64,000 nt of DNA from Williamsia sp. DF01-3 (GTDB lineage: Bacteria; Actinomycetota; Actinomycetes; Mycobacteriales; Mycobacteriaceae): the NCBI RefSeq assembly GCF_023051145.1, contig NZ_JALKFS010000005.1:1674001-1738000 (forward strand), written 5' to 3'. Positions 34,100 to 42,756 of the stretch are shown piece after piece; the stretch's first letter is position 1, and each line of letters begins with the position of its first letter. A model generated the notes under the pieces. That model saw only the letters and a list, made by a program, of their open reading frames with translations. It did no database searches and had not been told where the DNA came from. The position numbers and the translations under genes are program-made.

Positions 34100-36430
34100 T
34101 CAGTCGACGATCTCCACACTGGTGATCCGGTGAAGTGAGAACCGGTGCTCGTCGTTGCTGCCCGGATCCAGGGCGATCACCTGGCCGGCGCCGATCATCC
34201 GGGGCACGACCACGTGCTTGGACGCGAAGCCCTCGGCGTTGACGTACCCCAAGCGTACCGACTGCTTGTTCGCCAACGCGGTCTGCAGCAATGCGGTCGC
34301 AGGCAGGCCGCCGCCGGTCACCGACGACCCTCCGGCTCCGGCCGCGGTGAGTGTGGCCGCGTTCGCCGCGTCCTGCGATCGCATGTGGCCGACCACCGCA
34401 GCCAGCCGATCGCGAGCGGGTGAGCTGAGTGACGGCTTGCGTGCCGATGCGCGTCGTTCCCGTGGGGTCGGCAGCCGAGCCCCGCGCGTGCGCAGGTCCA
34501 CCAGTTCACCGGCCGAATCCTCGCCCGCCGGGGCGAATCCGCCCGCCCGCAGGATGTCCAGAACATCGATGATGGGGTCGTCGCACACTGCGACGGTCGG
34601 GGCCAATGCACGCAGCGACAACTGTTCGGCCACCGGTGAATTGAGCACCGCCGCGAGTGTCGTCGGGTCCTCGCAACGGATGAACGTACTGGCCACGCCG
34701 ACGCGCAGCTGTCCGTGCTTACGGGCGACATCGTCGATGAGATACGAGAGCGACTGCGGCACAGGGGTCTTCGAGTGGGACGTGAACAGTGTCATCAGCT
34801 CGGTGCCGGTACGGCCCGCATCAAGTGCGCGGCGAACAGACGACTCCGACACCCGGTACACCGAGGCCGCCCCACCGGACTCCAGGTCCGCGACCAGAGC
34901 CAGATCGGCGGCGAGTTCCGGGGTCAGCGGTCCCGGGGCGGTCACGGTCAGATCCGCCTGAGCCAAGAAGAAGTCGATGGGAGCGGGGATGGACTTGGCC
35001 ATCGCCGCGACTGTGGCGGCCTCGACCTCGTCGGGCGTACCGGTTGCGATGAGTTCGCGGCCCGCCGACGTCAGGGCGCCGTGAGCCACCAGGCCCAGCG
35101 ACTGGGCCTCGGCGAGTGTTTCGATGATCGTCGACTGCGGCATGCGGCGAAGCCACCGGGGATGCCGCCACGCGATGTGCCTGCCCAGGGCCACCGGCGT
35201 GACGTCTGCGCCGGGTTTGGCCTCGGCCAGCGCCTGGAGCACAAGAAGCCGTTCGGCGCGGGCTGCACCTTCGGGCATCGCACCGACCAGCGCGCCGATC
35301 AATGTGCCGTCGGGGGTGCGTCCGCCGATCTGCCACGGCCTGCGGTGCAGATCCAGCCACCCCGAGGCGATGGAGAACCACCGGCGCTCGGGTGCCTGAT
35401 GCGACCAACTGTCGACGGACGTGGTCGGGGCCCACGACGGTTCGAGACCGTCCGACGGGTCGGGCACGGGGAATCCGGAATCGATGAGGCGGAGCCCGGC
35501 GAGTACCTCGATGACCAGGCCGACCCGTTTCTCGTCCACGGACAGGGCCTTGGCGAGTCGACGGATCTCCCGGACGCCCATGCCGCCGGCGCGAAGAACC
35601 GCTGCCGGGTGGGCACCGAGGGTCTCGATGGCGTCACCGCTGTGCCGGAGAAACTCGAGCGCTTCGCCCCCGGCCGCGGCATCGACCTCGGCCAGCCCGA
35701 CCTTGCGACCACCGCCACCGGAGAGCTCCGGCGGCCGCAACTCGAATGGCTCCGCTGGATCCTCGCCGCGGATGAGCTGGCCGATCACCACCGGCAATTC
35801 GACGGTCTGCTCATCCACCACCAGCAGCAGTCCCTGATGGACCAGCCTCGGGACCGGCCGATCCGACTCGGGTCCGAGCCCGGCGTCACGGGTTCGCCCC
35901 AGGCCGGGTCCCGACGCCAGGGTGGACAACAGGTCACGCTCCCGGTCGCCGAGGGCGTCGATCTTCGCGCGGATCTCGGCGAGCGACAACGCGTTGACAG
36001 GGGCGGTCGCCAGACGTGAACGCCACGGCCACGCCGCAGCCATGTGCGGTCCGGTGACCAGCGCATCGGGTGGCCCCCACAGCAGCGCGAGGTCGACGAG
36101 GTTGTCGATGCGCGCCCGGATCGCGTCGGGTGCGGCCCGCTCCGACAGCGCCTCGACGATGGCGTCGGTGGACACGGGTGACAGCCCACGGCTCTGGTCG
36201 GATCGCGAACCCAGTGCCGCGATCGTCTCGAGCACCGCCACCGCCAGCAGGTCCAGGTCTTCGCCACATCGGTTGATCGAGGCCGCCGACATCGCGCGCT
36301 GCGCAAGCACCTCGACCCCGGGTGGGGGAGGGCTGGCCAGATCCGGCCGGGACTGCAGGAGATCGAGCAGTTGGTCGTCGTCGCGGCGGGCGAGGTCGTC
36401 GGCCAGACTGATTGGCTGGTCGGGGCTCAT
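34100..36430 (-). CDS. Helicase-associated (XPB/Ssl2-like) large protein
   Basis: The protein is about 776 residues from ATG 36430; longer starts at 36457 and 36556 approach or overlap the divergent gene and are less likely. The N-terminus (ISLADDLARRDDDQLLDLLQSRPDLA) and repeated winged-helix-like segments are typical of the XPB/Ssl2-like helicase-associated family conserved beside XPB in Actinobacteria (Rv0862c type). The C-terminal part contains LRVGVASTFIRCEDPTTL and a WYL-like end (LGYVNAEGFASKHVVVPRMIG). No ATPase motif is visible. It probably works with the XPB helicase. Confidence 0.82.
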   Translation of the reverse strand: MSPDQPISLADDLARRDDDQLLDLLQSRPDLASPPPPGVEVLAQRAMSAASINRCGEDLDLLAVAVLETIAALGSRSDQSRGLSPVSTDAIVEALSERAAPDAIRARIDNLVDLALLWGPPDALVTGPHMAAAWPWRSRLATAPVNALSLAEIRAKIDALGDRERDLLSTLASGPGLGRTRDAGLGPESDRPVPRLVHQGLLLVVDEQTVELPVVIGQLIRGEDPAEPFELRPPELSGGGGRKVGLAEVDAAAGGEALEFLRHSGDAIETLGAHPAAVLRAGGMGVREIRRLAKALSVDEKRVGLVIEVLAGLRLIDSGFPVPDPSDGLEPSWAPTTSVDSWSHQAPERRWFSIASGWLDLHRRPWQIGGRTPDGTLIGALVGAMPEGAARAERLLVLQALAEAKPGADVTPVALGRHIAWRHPRWLRRMPQSTIIETLAEAQSLGLVAHGALTSAGRELIATGTPDEVEAATVAAMAKSIPAPIDFFLAQADLTVTAPGPLTPELAADLALVADLESGGAASVYRVSESSVRRALDAGRTGTELMTLFTSHSKTPVPQSLSYLIDDVARKHGQLRVGVASTFIRCEDPTTLAAVLNSPVAEQLSLRALAPTVAVCDDPIIDVLDILRAGGFAPAGEDSAGELVDLRTRGARLPTPRERRASARKPSLSSPARDRLAAVVGHMRSQDAANAATLTAAGAGGSSVTGGGLPATALLQTALANKQSVRLGYVNAEGFASKHVVVPRMIGAGQVIALDPGSNDEHRFSLHRITSVEIVD

Positions 36431-36472
36431 CCAGTAGATGATATGCGGGCCACTCATGGCAGAATGACGCCC

Positions 36473-36652
36473 GTGGCTGAAAAGAAGAAGTACGTCGATA
36501 ATGGTTGGCCCGAGGTTCCCGAGGGCGAGCATGCCGTCAGTGAGTTCGCCGCGCACGTCTCCGGCGCACTGTCACCGTTCGGTGAGGTCACCTTCCCGCT
36601 CCCGGTCGACGACCTGCCTTACCTTCACCCGCGAACCACCGTCAATCGCTGA
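36473..36652 (+). CDS. Small conserved protein (Rv0863-like)
   Basis: A 59-residue protein from GTG 36473 (62 from ATG 36464) contains DNGWPEVPEGEHAVSEFAAHVSGALSPFGEVTFPLPVDDLPYLHP. It lies between the divergent helicase-associated gene and moaC. From memory the corresponding position in M. tuberculosis holds the small gene Rv0863. No known function. It is 3 bases from the moaC start, so cotranscription with moaC-mog-moaE is likely. Confidence 0.7.
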   Translation: MAEKKKYVDNGWPEVPEGEHAVSEFAAHVSGALSPFGEVTFPLPVDDLPYLHPRTTVNR

Positions 36653-36655
36653 TCG

Positions 36656-37195
36656 GTGAGCGCGCCGACCGACCGGCCCGGCCCGGGACGTCTCAGCCAT
36701 CTCGACGAGGCGGGGGCGGCGCAGATGGTCGATGTCGGCGGCAAGGCCGCCACCACGCGTAAGGCGCTGGCCACCGGAGTTTTTCGCACCACCGCCGACG
36801 TGATCTCGCTGTTGTCGACGGGCGGGTTGCCCAAAGGGGATGCGCTGGCAACGGCTCGCATCGCCGGCATCATGGCCGCCAAGAAGACGCCCGAGCTGAT
36901 CCCGCTGTGCCATCAGGTCGCGCTCAGCACCGTGAGCGTCGATTTCGTGCTCGGCACGGACTCCATCGAGGTGCGCGCGACCGCGGTCACCACCGACCGC
37001 ACCGGCGTCGAGATGGAAGCCCTCACTGCTGTGGCGGTGACCGGACTCACCCTGCACGACATGGTCAAGGCGGTCGATCCGCGCGCGCAGATGACCGACA
37101 TCTGTCTCCAGGAAAAGACCGGCGGCAAGAAGGGTCACTGGACCCGGGACGACCGGCCGGTTGACGAGACCGGCTCCGCGAACGGAGGGGTCTGA
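36656..37195 (+). CDS. moaC: Cyclic pyranopterin monophosphate synthase
   Basis: The 179-residue protein has the MoaC landmarks LSHLDEAGAAQMVDVGGKAATTRKALATG, PLCHQVALSTVSVDF, the catalytic-region AVAVTGLTLHDMVKAVDP and ICLQEKTGGKKGHW. It converts the MoaA product to cyclic pyranopterin monophosphate in molybdopterin synthesis. GTG start at 36656; the mog gene begins on the next base after the stop. Confidence 0.95.
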   Translation: MSAPTDRPGPGRLSHLDEAGAAQMVDVGGKAATTRKALATGVFRTTADVISLLSTGGLPKGDALATARIAGIMAAKKTPELIPLCHQVALSTVSVDFVLGTDSIEVRATAVTTDRTGVEMEALTAVAVTGLTLHDMVKAVDPRAQMTDICLQEKTGGKKGHWTRDDRPVDETGSANGGV

Positions 37196-37693
37196 ATGGC
37201 CGCCGATCCCCATGCCGCCGACCCCCGCACCGCAGTGGTTGTCGTGGCGTCGACGCGCGCCGCCGGCGGTGTGTACGCCGACCGCTCGGGGCCGATCATC
37301 GTCGAATGGTTGCGTGACCGCGGGTTCGTGGTGAACGACCCGGTGGTGGTTCCCGACGGTGACCAGGTCGGCGCAGCGCTGCGAACAGCAGTCGGGGATG
37401 AGACAGCTCTGATCCTCACCACCGGCGGCACCGGTCTGAACCCGACCGATCAGACTCCCGAACAGACCGCCGCGGTGATCGAACGCGAAATACCCGGTCT
37501 GGCCGACGCCATCCGCAACAGCGGGTTGCCCAAGGTCCCCACAGCCGTACTGTCGCGGGGCACGGCCGGTGTCGCGGGCCGCACCCTGATCGTCAATCTG
37601 CCCGGTTCCACGGGTGGGGTCCGTGACGGCCTCGAGGTGCTCGCACCTGTGCTCACCCACGCCCTGGACCAGATCAACGGGGGCGACCACTGA
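37196..37693 (+). CDS. mog: MogA/MoaB-type molybdenum cofactor protein
   Basis: This 165-residue protein has [18 protein letters not shown], the molybdopterin-binding signature, and [18 protein letters not shown]. It is the adenylyltransferase-type component acting on molybdopterin. It lies in the moaC-mog-moaE operon, with a 1-base overlap to moaE. Confidence 0.93.
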   Translation: MAADPHAADPRTAVVVVASTRAAGGVYADRSGPIIVEWLRDRGFVVNDPVVVPDGDQVGAALRTAVGDETALILTTGGTGLNPTDQTPEQTAAVIEREIPGLADAIRNSGLPKVPTAVLSRGTAGVAGRTLIVNLPGSTGGVRDGLEVLAPVLTHALDQINGGDH

Positions 37694-38130
37694 TGGCTGC
37701 CATCGTCGCCCGTGCCGTGGTCACCGACGACCCCCTGTCCACCTCCGACCATGAGGCCGTCGCGGCCGAGGCGTCAGGCGGAACAGCTGGGGCCATCGTG
37801 AGTTTTGTCGGCGCGGTACGCAACCACGACGGCGGCCGCGACGTCACCGCGCTGAACTACAGCGCGCATCCCACGGCCGGTGAGGTTGTCGAGAAGGTCG
37901 TGGCACAGATCGCGGCCGGGGCCGACGGCGTGCGCGCGGTCGCCGTGTCGCACCGGGTGGGTCCGCTGGCGATCGGCGACGCCGCGCTGGTGGTCGCGGT
38001 GGCGGCCGATCATCGTCAAGCAGCTTTCGCCACCTGCGCCCTGCTGGTGGATGAGGTCAAGGCCCAACTGCCGGTGTGGAAGCACCAGATCTTCGCCGAC
38101 GGCACCGACGAATGGGTCGGCTCCGCCTGA
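37693..38130 (+). CDS. moaE: Molybdopterin synthase catalytic subunit
   Basis: The 145-residue MoaE protein has [50 protein letters not shown] and [16 protein letters not shown], including the active-site Lys of KHQ. It works with MoaD, which is encoded on the other strand at 39368-39616 together with moaA. Confidence 0.95.
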   Translation: MAAIVARAVVTDDPLSTSDHEAVAAEASGGTAGAIVSFVGAVRNHDGGRDVTALNYSAHPTAGEVVEKVVAQIAAGADGVRAVAVSHRVGPLAIGDAALVVAVAADHRQAAFATCALLVDEVKAQLPVWKHQIFADGTDEWVGSA

Positions 38131-38147
38131 TCCCGACGCCCCACCCG

Positions 38148-38213
38148 CCCGGAATTGGTGGGTTCGGGCGGGGATGACCTGGGCGAATGCTCGCCCGAAC
38201 CCACCATCATCGG
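38148..38213. repeat. 66-bp palindromic dispersed repeat, copy 1
   Basis: The unit has inverted ends of 14 bp (GGTGGGTTCGGGCG at 38156-38169 and its complement at 38195-38208). Its reverse complement aligns without gaps over 66 bases with 55236-55301, with conserved ends (CCGATGATGGTGGGTT and CCGCCCGAACCCACCA) and a variable centre. It lies in the gap after moaE, facing the end of the rpf gene. Confidence 0.8.
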
Positions 38214-38222
38214 AATCTGGAA

Positions 38223-38262
38223 AAGGGCCCCGCACGGACTCATGGTCGCGTGCGAGGCCCTT
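38223..38262 (-). terminator. Terminator hairpin for the rpf gene
   Basis: Arms AAGGGCC-CGCACG (38223-38236) and CGTGCG-GGCCCTT (38249-38262) pair with one mismatch. Read on the minus strand the hairpin is followed by a TTTT-type tract, as expected for a terminator of the rpf gene whose stop is at 38282. Confidence 0.75.
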
Positions 38263-38281
38263 CGTCTGGGCTCCCCGAGGA

Positions 38282-39090
<809 letters not shown>

Positions 39091-39283
39091 AGCCGGGAAT
39101 ATTCACTTGCGGTCTGGCCGATCAGGTCGACCGAGTCAGACGGTACGGGTTAATCCGTGGTTACACATAACTTCTTCGACGGCCTTTTCGACGTGTCGGC
39201 GGGCCCGTTTTCGACGGTTTCGGCATTCCTGCTGCTCATCGGTATGACTGTCGTCCTGTGTCCGTACCGTAACCCAACCGTTA

Positions 39284-39299
39284 TGTGAGGAACGTCACA
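39284..39299. promoter_or_regulatory. CRP/GlxR-type binding site
   Basis: TGTGAGGAACGTCACA is a perfect TGTGA-N6-TCACA palindrome, the consensus of CRP-family cAMP regulators in Mycobacteriales. It lies about 195 bases upstream of the riboswitch start on the rpf side and downstream of moaD. M. tuberculosis rpfA is a known CRP target, which fits. Confidence 0.7.
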
Positions 39300-39367
39300 G
39301 CATCATCCGAAGGAATGAGGAGCCGATGTGGGGCGATCGACCCGCTCTCGTGCGGCGTGAAACCCGC

Positions 39368-39616
39368 TCAACCGCCCGCGAACGGCGGTAGGACGTCGAC
39401 GGTGTCTCCGCTCGAGAGCACCCGTGAGCGGTCGCGAACGGCGACGGACTCATGCAGATACGAGCATCTCTCCAACACTTCGGCCAACTGTGGATTGCTT
39501 TGACCCAATTGGATTTCCAGATCCGCAAGAGTGGCTTTGTCAGTGAGTTCGACCACACTTTGTTCGACACCCGCTGCTGCTTGGGCGGCGGCAAAAAATC
39601 GGACGCAGATACGCAT
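39368..39616 (-). CDS. moaD: Molybdopterin synthase sulfur-carrier subunit
   Basis: The 82-residue ubiquitin-like protein starts MRICVRFFAAAQAAAGV and ends in PPFAGG. The terminal Gly-Gly carries the thiocarboxylate used by MoaE. The reading frame extends upstream, but the start at 39616 is two bases after the moaA stop and matches the family length. Confidence 0.92.
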   Translation of the reverse strand: MRICVRFFAAAQAAAGVEQSVVELTDKATLADLEIQLGQSNPQLAEVLERCSYLHESVAVRDRSRVLSSGDTVDVLPPFAGG

Positions 39617-39618
39617 TG

Positions 39619-40710
39619 TCAGCCCCCGATCGCCGACATCGACCGTGCGGGTTGGAGGAAGCCTGGCTCGTTGACCCCATGGCCCGGGAGCTTGCCCCAC
39701 GTGGACTGTCGCCACCGCAGCGCGATTTCCTGATCTGTAGTGCCAGTTGATTTCAGCAAACTGCGCAGGTCTGTCTCCGAGGTGGCGAACAGGCAATTGC
39801 GAAGCTGTCCGTCCGCGGTGAGCCGGGTCCGGTCGCAATCGCCACAGAACGGGCGGGTCACGGAGGCGATGACCCCGACTCGGGCAGGCCTCCCATCGAG
39901 CCCGGTATGACCCTCTACGATCCAGCGTTCCGCCGGGGCCGACCCGCGCGCCACGTCGTCGGGCCGCAGATCGAAGTCCTGCTGCAGGTGGGCCAGGATC
40001 TGGTCGGCGGTGATCATCGAGGTGCGTGACCAGTGGTGTTCGGCGTCAAGCGGCATCTGTTCGATGATCCGCAGTTGGTAGCCCTTGTCCAGGCACATCT
40101 TCAGAAGGGCGGCGGCGTCGTCGAGGCCGCCGGCGGTGTCGAGCACGGCATTGACCTTCACCGGGGTCAACCCGGCGTCGGCCGCGGCCTCGAGGCCCGC
40201 CAGCACGTCGGGAAGGCGGTCGCGACGGGTGATGGCAGCGAACTTGGCGGGGTCGACGGTGTCCAGGGAGACATTCACCCTGTCCAGGCCGGCAGCTGCC
40301 AATCGTTTCGCCTGCCGGGCCAGGCCCAGGCCGTTGGTGGTCAGCGCGATCTCGGGTCGGGGGTCGAGGGCGGCAACCGCTTCGATGATCTCAGGGAGGT
40401 CTTTGCGCAGCAGTGGCTCGCCTCCGGTGAACCGGACGGCTCGTACTCCGAGTTCGCGCACGCCCACCGAGACCGCCCGCACGATCTCGGCAGCTGTCAG
40501 TACGTCGTCGCGGTCGAGCCAGTCGAGGCCTTCGGCGGGCATGCAGTACGTACAGCGCAGATTGCAGCGGTCGGTCACCGAGACGCGGAGGTCGCGAACA
40601 GCGCGCCCGAAGGTGTCCACCATGGGACCGCTGGTGGGCATGATGGCGTCTGTCCCGACAGGCGGGCGGACGGATAAGCCGGCTGGCATACCCAGAGCGA
40701 TGGCGGTCAC
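39619..40710 (-). CDS. moaA: GTP 3',8-cyclase (radical SAM)
   Basis: The 363-residue protein has the radical-SAM cluster motif CNLRCTYC near residue 49, VRFTGGEPLLR, NVSLDTVDPAKF, and the C-terminal second cluster CGDCDRTRLTADGQLRNC. It ends in the conserved Gly-Gly. It converts GTP to the cyclic precursor used by MoaC. Start GTG 40710; moaD follows after 2 bases. Confidence 0.95.
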   Translation of the reverse strand: MTAIALGMPAGLSVRPPVGTDAIMPTSGPMVDTFGRAVRDLRVSVTDRCNLRCTYCMPAEGLDWLDRDDVLTAAEIVRAVSVGVRELGVRAVRFTGGEPLLRKDLPEIIEAVAALDPRPEIALTTNGLGLARQAKRLAAAGLDRVNVSLDTVDPAKFAAITRRDRLPDVLAGLEAAADAGLTPVKVNAVLDTAGGLDDAAALLKMCLDKGYQLRIIEQMPLDAEHHWSRTSMITADQILAHLQQDFDLRPDDVARGSAPAERWIVEGHTGLDGRPARVGVIASVTRPFCGDCDRTRLTADGQLRNCLFATSETDLRSLLKSTGTTDQEIALRWRQSTWGKLPGHGVNEPGFLQPARSMSAIGG

Positions 40711-40803
40711 CTGTACAAGCCTACGGTGGTCGCCCGATCGAGGTCGGATCCCCGGGGAAAACTGACTACAGACGTTCTCTGATGGGCTCCGACGTCGTGA
40801 TCG

Positions 40804-41328
40804 CTACGGTCGTCGTTCCAGGGCACGGAAGGCGCTGGCGTGGAAGACGAGCGGCTCCTGCGACGGGTCGGCGCGTAACGCCTCGACCTTGAGCAGGACC
40901 AGGCTGTGATCGCCGGCCGGTATCTCGTTGTAGATGGTGCAGGACAGCTGGGCCACCGCTCCGCCGATGAAGAGAGCGCCGTCGTCGGTCGTCTCCACCC
41001 GCAGCCCGGTGAATCGCGCATCGGCCCGGCCCGCGAGCTGCTTGCACTCGGCGTCCTGATCATGGGCGAACACCGACAGCCCGATGACGGGAGCGCTGCG
41101 CAACTTGGGCCACGTCGTCGATTCGTTCTGGACACAGAGCGAGACCAGTGGCGGGTTGAGCGACACCGTGGCGAACGAGCTGGCGGCCATGCCGATGGGC
41201 TCGCCGTCGCCCTGGTGGCATACGGCGACCACACCGGTCGGAAAGCAGCTGTACGCAGCGCGGAGTGCCGTGCCGTCACTGGTGGGAGTCAAGGCTCCGT
41301 CGATTGAGAGCGTCATGTCGTCAGTCAC
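40804..41328 (-). CDS. Flavin reductase domain oxidoreductase
   Basis: From GTG 41328, which overlaps the stop of the upstream gene (GTGA), the protein has 174 residues. The flavin-reductase/split-barrel pattern is RAAYSCFPTGVVAVCHQGDGEPIGMAASSFATVSLNPPLVSLCVQNESTTWPKLR. It ends with a DHSLVLLKVEAL-type strand. It probably reduces FMN/FAD for a partner monooxygenase, which is not identifiable here. Confidence 0.88.
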   Translation of the reverse strand: MTDDMTLSIDGALTPTSDGTALRAAYSCFPTGVVAVCHQGDGEPIGMAASSFATVSLNPPLVSLCVQNESTTWPKLRSAPVIGLSVFAHDQDAECKQLAGRADARFTGLRVETTDDGALFIGGAVAQLSCTIYNEIPAGDHSLVLLKVEALRADPSQEPLVFHASAFRALERRP

Positions 41329-41576
41329 TGTAGTGGCGACCTCGAGCCGCCGCCCTGGTGCGCAGCGGCGTCTCGATAGCGTCGCCCTGATCGCAACGCA
41401 AAAATCAGCCCGAGCAAAAAGCCGAGCGGGGCACACATGGTGAGCAGATAGACGAACAGGGGAGCGGTCTCACCGGTGATCGGCGTACTCAGAAACAGCC
41501 AGAGCAGTGCGATGACTCCGACGCCGAACAGTCCCACAGCGGCCCGCAGCAACAGGCTGCCTTCGGCTTTGCGCAT
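41325..41576 (-). CDS. Small two-helix membrane protein
   Basis: The 83-residue protein has two membrane segments (about residues 10-30 and 42-62: AVGLFGVGVIALLWLFL and LFVYLLTMCAPLGFLLGLIFAL) and a basic tail. It is translationally coupled to the flavin reductase by a 4-base overlap. From memory M. tuberculosis has a similar small gene (Rv0870c) at this place. Function unknown. Confidence 0.78.
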   Translation of the reverse strand: MRKAEGSLLLRAAVGLFGVGVIALLWLFLSTPITGETAPLFVYLLTMCAPLGFLLGLIFALRSGRRYRDAAAHQGGGSRSPLQ

Positions 41577-41729
41577 GTAGACAACGGTAGTGCAGGTTCG
41601 AGGCGGCCGAAAACCCGTGTGCTCGGGGGTTGGCCGAGGCGCTAGACTGACCGAACGCGTCCGGCTGGGCCAGTTGCCCGCAGCGGGCGCTTTCGTTTTG
41701 GGCAATGCGAGTAGATGAGGGTGAGCACA

Positions 41730-42143
41730 GTGCCTACCGGCAAGGTGAAATGGTACGACGCGGAGAAGGGCTTCGGCTTTCTCTCGCAAGATGAGGGCGA
41801 AGACGTCTATGTGCGCTCGTCCGCGCTCCCCGATGGGACCGAGGCGCTCAAACCCGGCCAGCGGGTCGAGTTCGGCATGGCAGCGGGTCGCCGCGGCCCA
41901 CAGGCGTTGACGGTCAAGGTTCTCGATCCGGCTCCCAGCGTTGCCAAGAACACGCGGGAAGCGCGCAAGGAACAGCCCAAGCGGCACAGTCCTGATGAGC
42001 TGCACGGCATGGTTGCCGACCTGATCACGTTGCTGGAAGGCAAGATTCAGCCAGATCTGCGCAAGGGTCGGTACCCCGACCGCAAGACCGCCGCCCGGAT
42101 CTCCGAGGTGGTGCGGGCCGTTGCCCGGGAGCTCGAGACCTAG
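41730..42143 (+). CDS. cspB: Cold shock domain protein (CspB-like)
   Basis: From GTG 41730 the protein has 137 residues. An N-terminal cold-shock domain ([32 protein letters not shown], with RNP1-like KGFGFL and RNP2-like DVYVR) is followed by a 65-residue helical C-terminal extension. This matches the long mycobacterial CspB form. It should bind single-stranded nucleic acid. Confidence 0.92.
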   Translation: MPTGKVKWYDAEKGFGFLSQDEGEDVYVRSSALPDGTEALKPGQRVEFGMAAGRRGPQALTVKVLDPAPSVAKNTREARKEQPKRHSPDELHGMVADLITLLEGKIQPDLRKGRYPDRKTAARISEVVRAVARELET

Positions 42144-42209
42144 CAGTTCTCGTGTGGCACCGCCGCCGGTTCTCCGACCGGCCGGATCTTGAATTAGCCG
42201 GATTTCGAA

Positions 42210-42746
42210 TTAGTCGGACGCTGGGACATCGACACCGTCGGGAAGGGTGTCGATGCCCCAGATCCCGCGTGGGATGAAGCCGCCCGCGTCTTCCTTCTGT
42301 GACGGCTGCTTGATCTCGATGGTCGCCAGGATCCGGTCGCGCGTCGAGGCGAGGGTGAATGTGCGTTTGCTGTCGCTGCGGTAGAAGACCTCGGCGGTGT
42401 TGTCGAACCCGTCTTTGGTGAGGTACTGCACCACAAGCGTCCAGGGCCCGACGGACAGGTCGCTCGACAGCGACACCATCACCGCGTCGCCGACCTGCAC
42501 GGGGATCCGCGCCGGCTTGTTGGTCGGCGATCCTTCGCAGTTCGTCACCTCGATGGAGCAATAGATCAGCGGCTCAACGGTGATCAGTGTTGTGCCGTTC
42601 GCGACATGCAGATACGGAACGTCGTTGTCTTCGTGTCCGGAGGCCAACGCGGCCACCGAGCCGCCGATGACGGCGACGAGCAACAGAACGGTGATGACGG
42701 CGATCGCGAAGAACTTCTTCTCGCCTGTGGTCAAGCGTGCGCTCAT
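42210..42746 (-). CDS. DUF2771-like exported or membrane-anchored protein
   Basis: From ATG 42746 the protein has 178 residues with one N-terminal hydrophobic segment (FFAIAVITVLLLVAVIGGSVAAL, residues 13-35). The rest is a beta-rich domain with two Cys (YCSIEVTNCEG) that may form a disulfide. Family and neighbourhood fit the DUF2771 proteins located next to an MFS gene in mycobacteria (Rv0875c position). Function unknown. Confidence 0.75.
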   Translation of the reverse strand: MSARLTTGEKKFFAIAVITVLLLVAVIGGSVAALASGHEDNDVPYLHVANGTTLITVEPLIYCSIEVTNCEGSPTNKPARIPVQVGDAVMVSLSSDLSVGPWTLVVQYLTKDGFDNTAEVFYRSDSKRTFTLASTRDRILATIEIKQPSQKEDAGGFIPRGIWGIDTLPDGVDVPASD

Positions 42747-42756
42747 GTATCCCAAC

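Noticed and set aside
34715-36019. A 434-residue plus-strand frame opposite the helicase-associated gene
   Set aside because: Shadow frame with no ribosome-binding site and no domain pattern.
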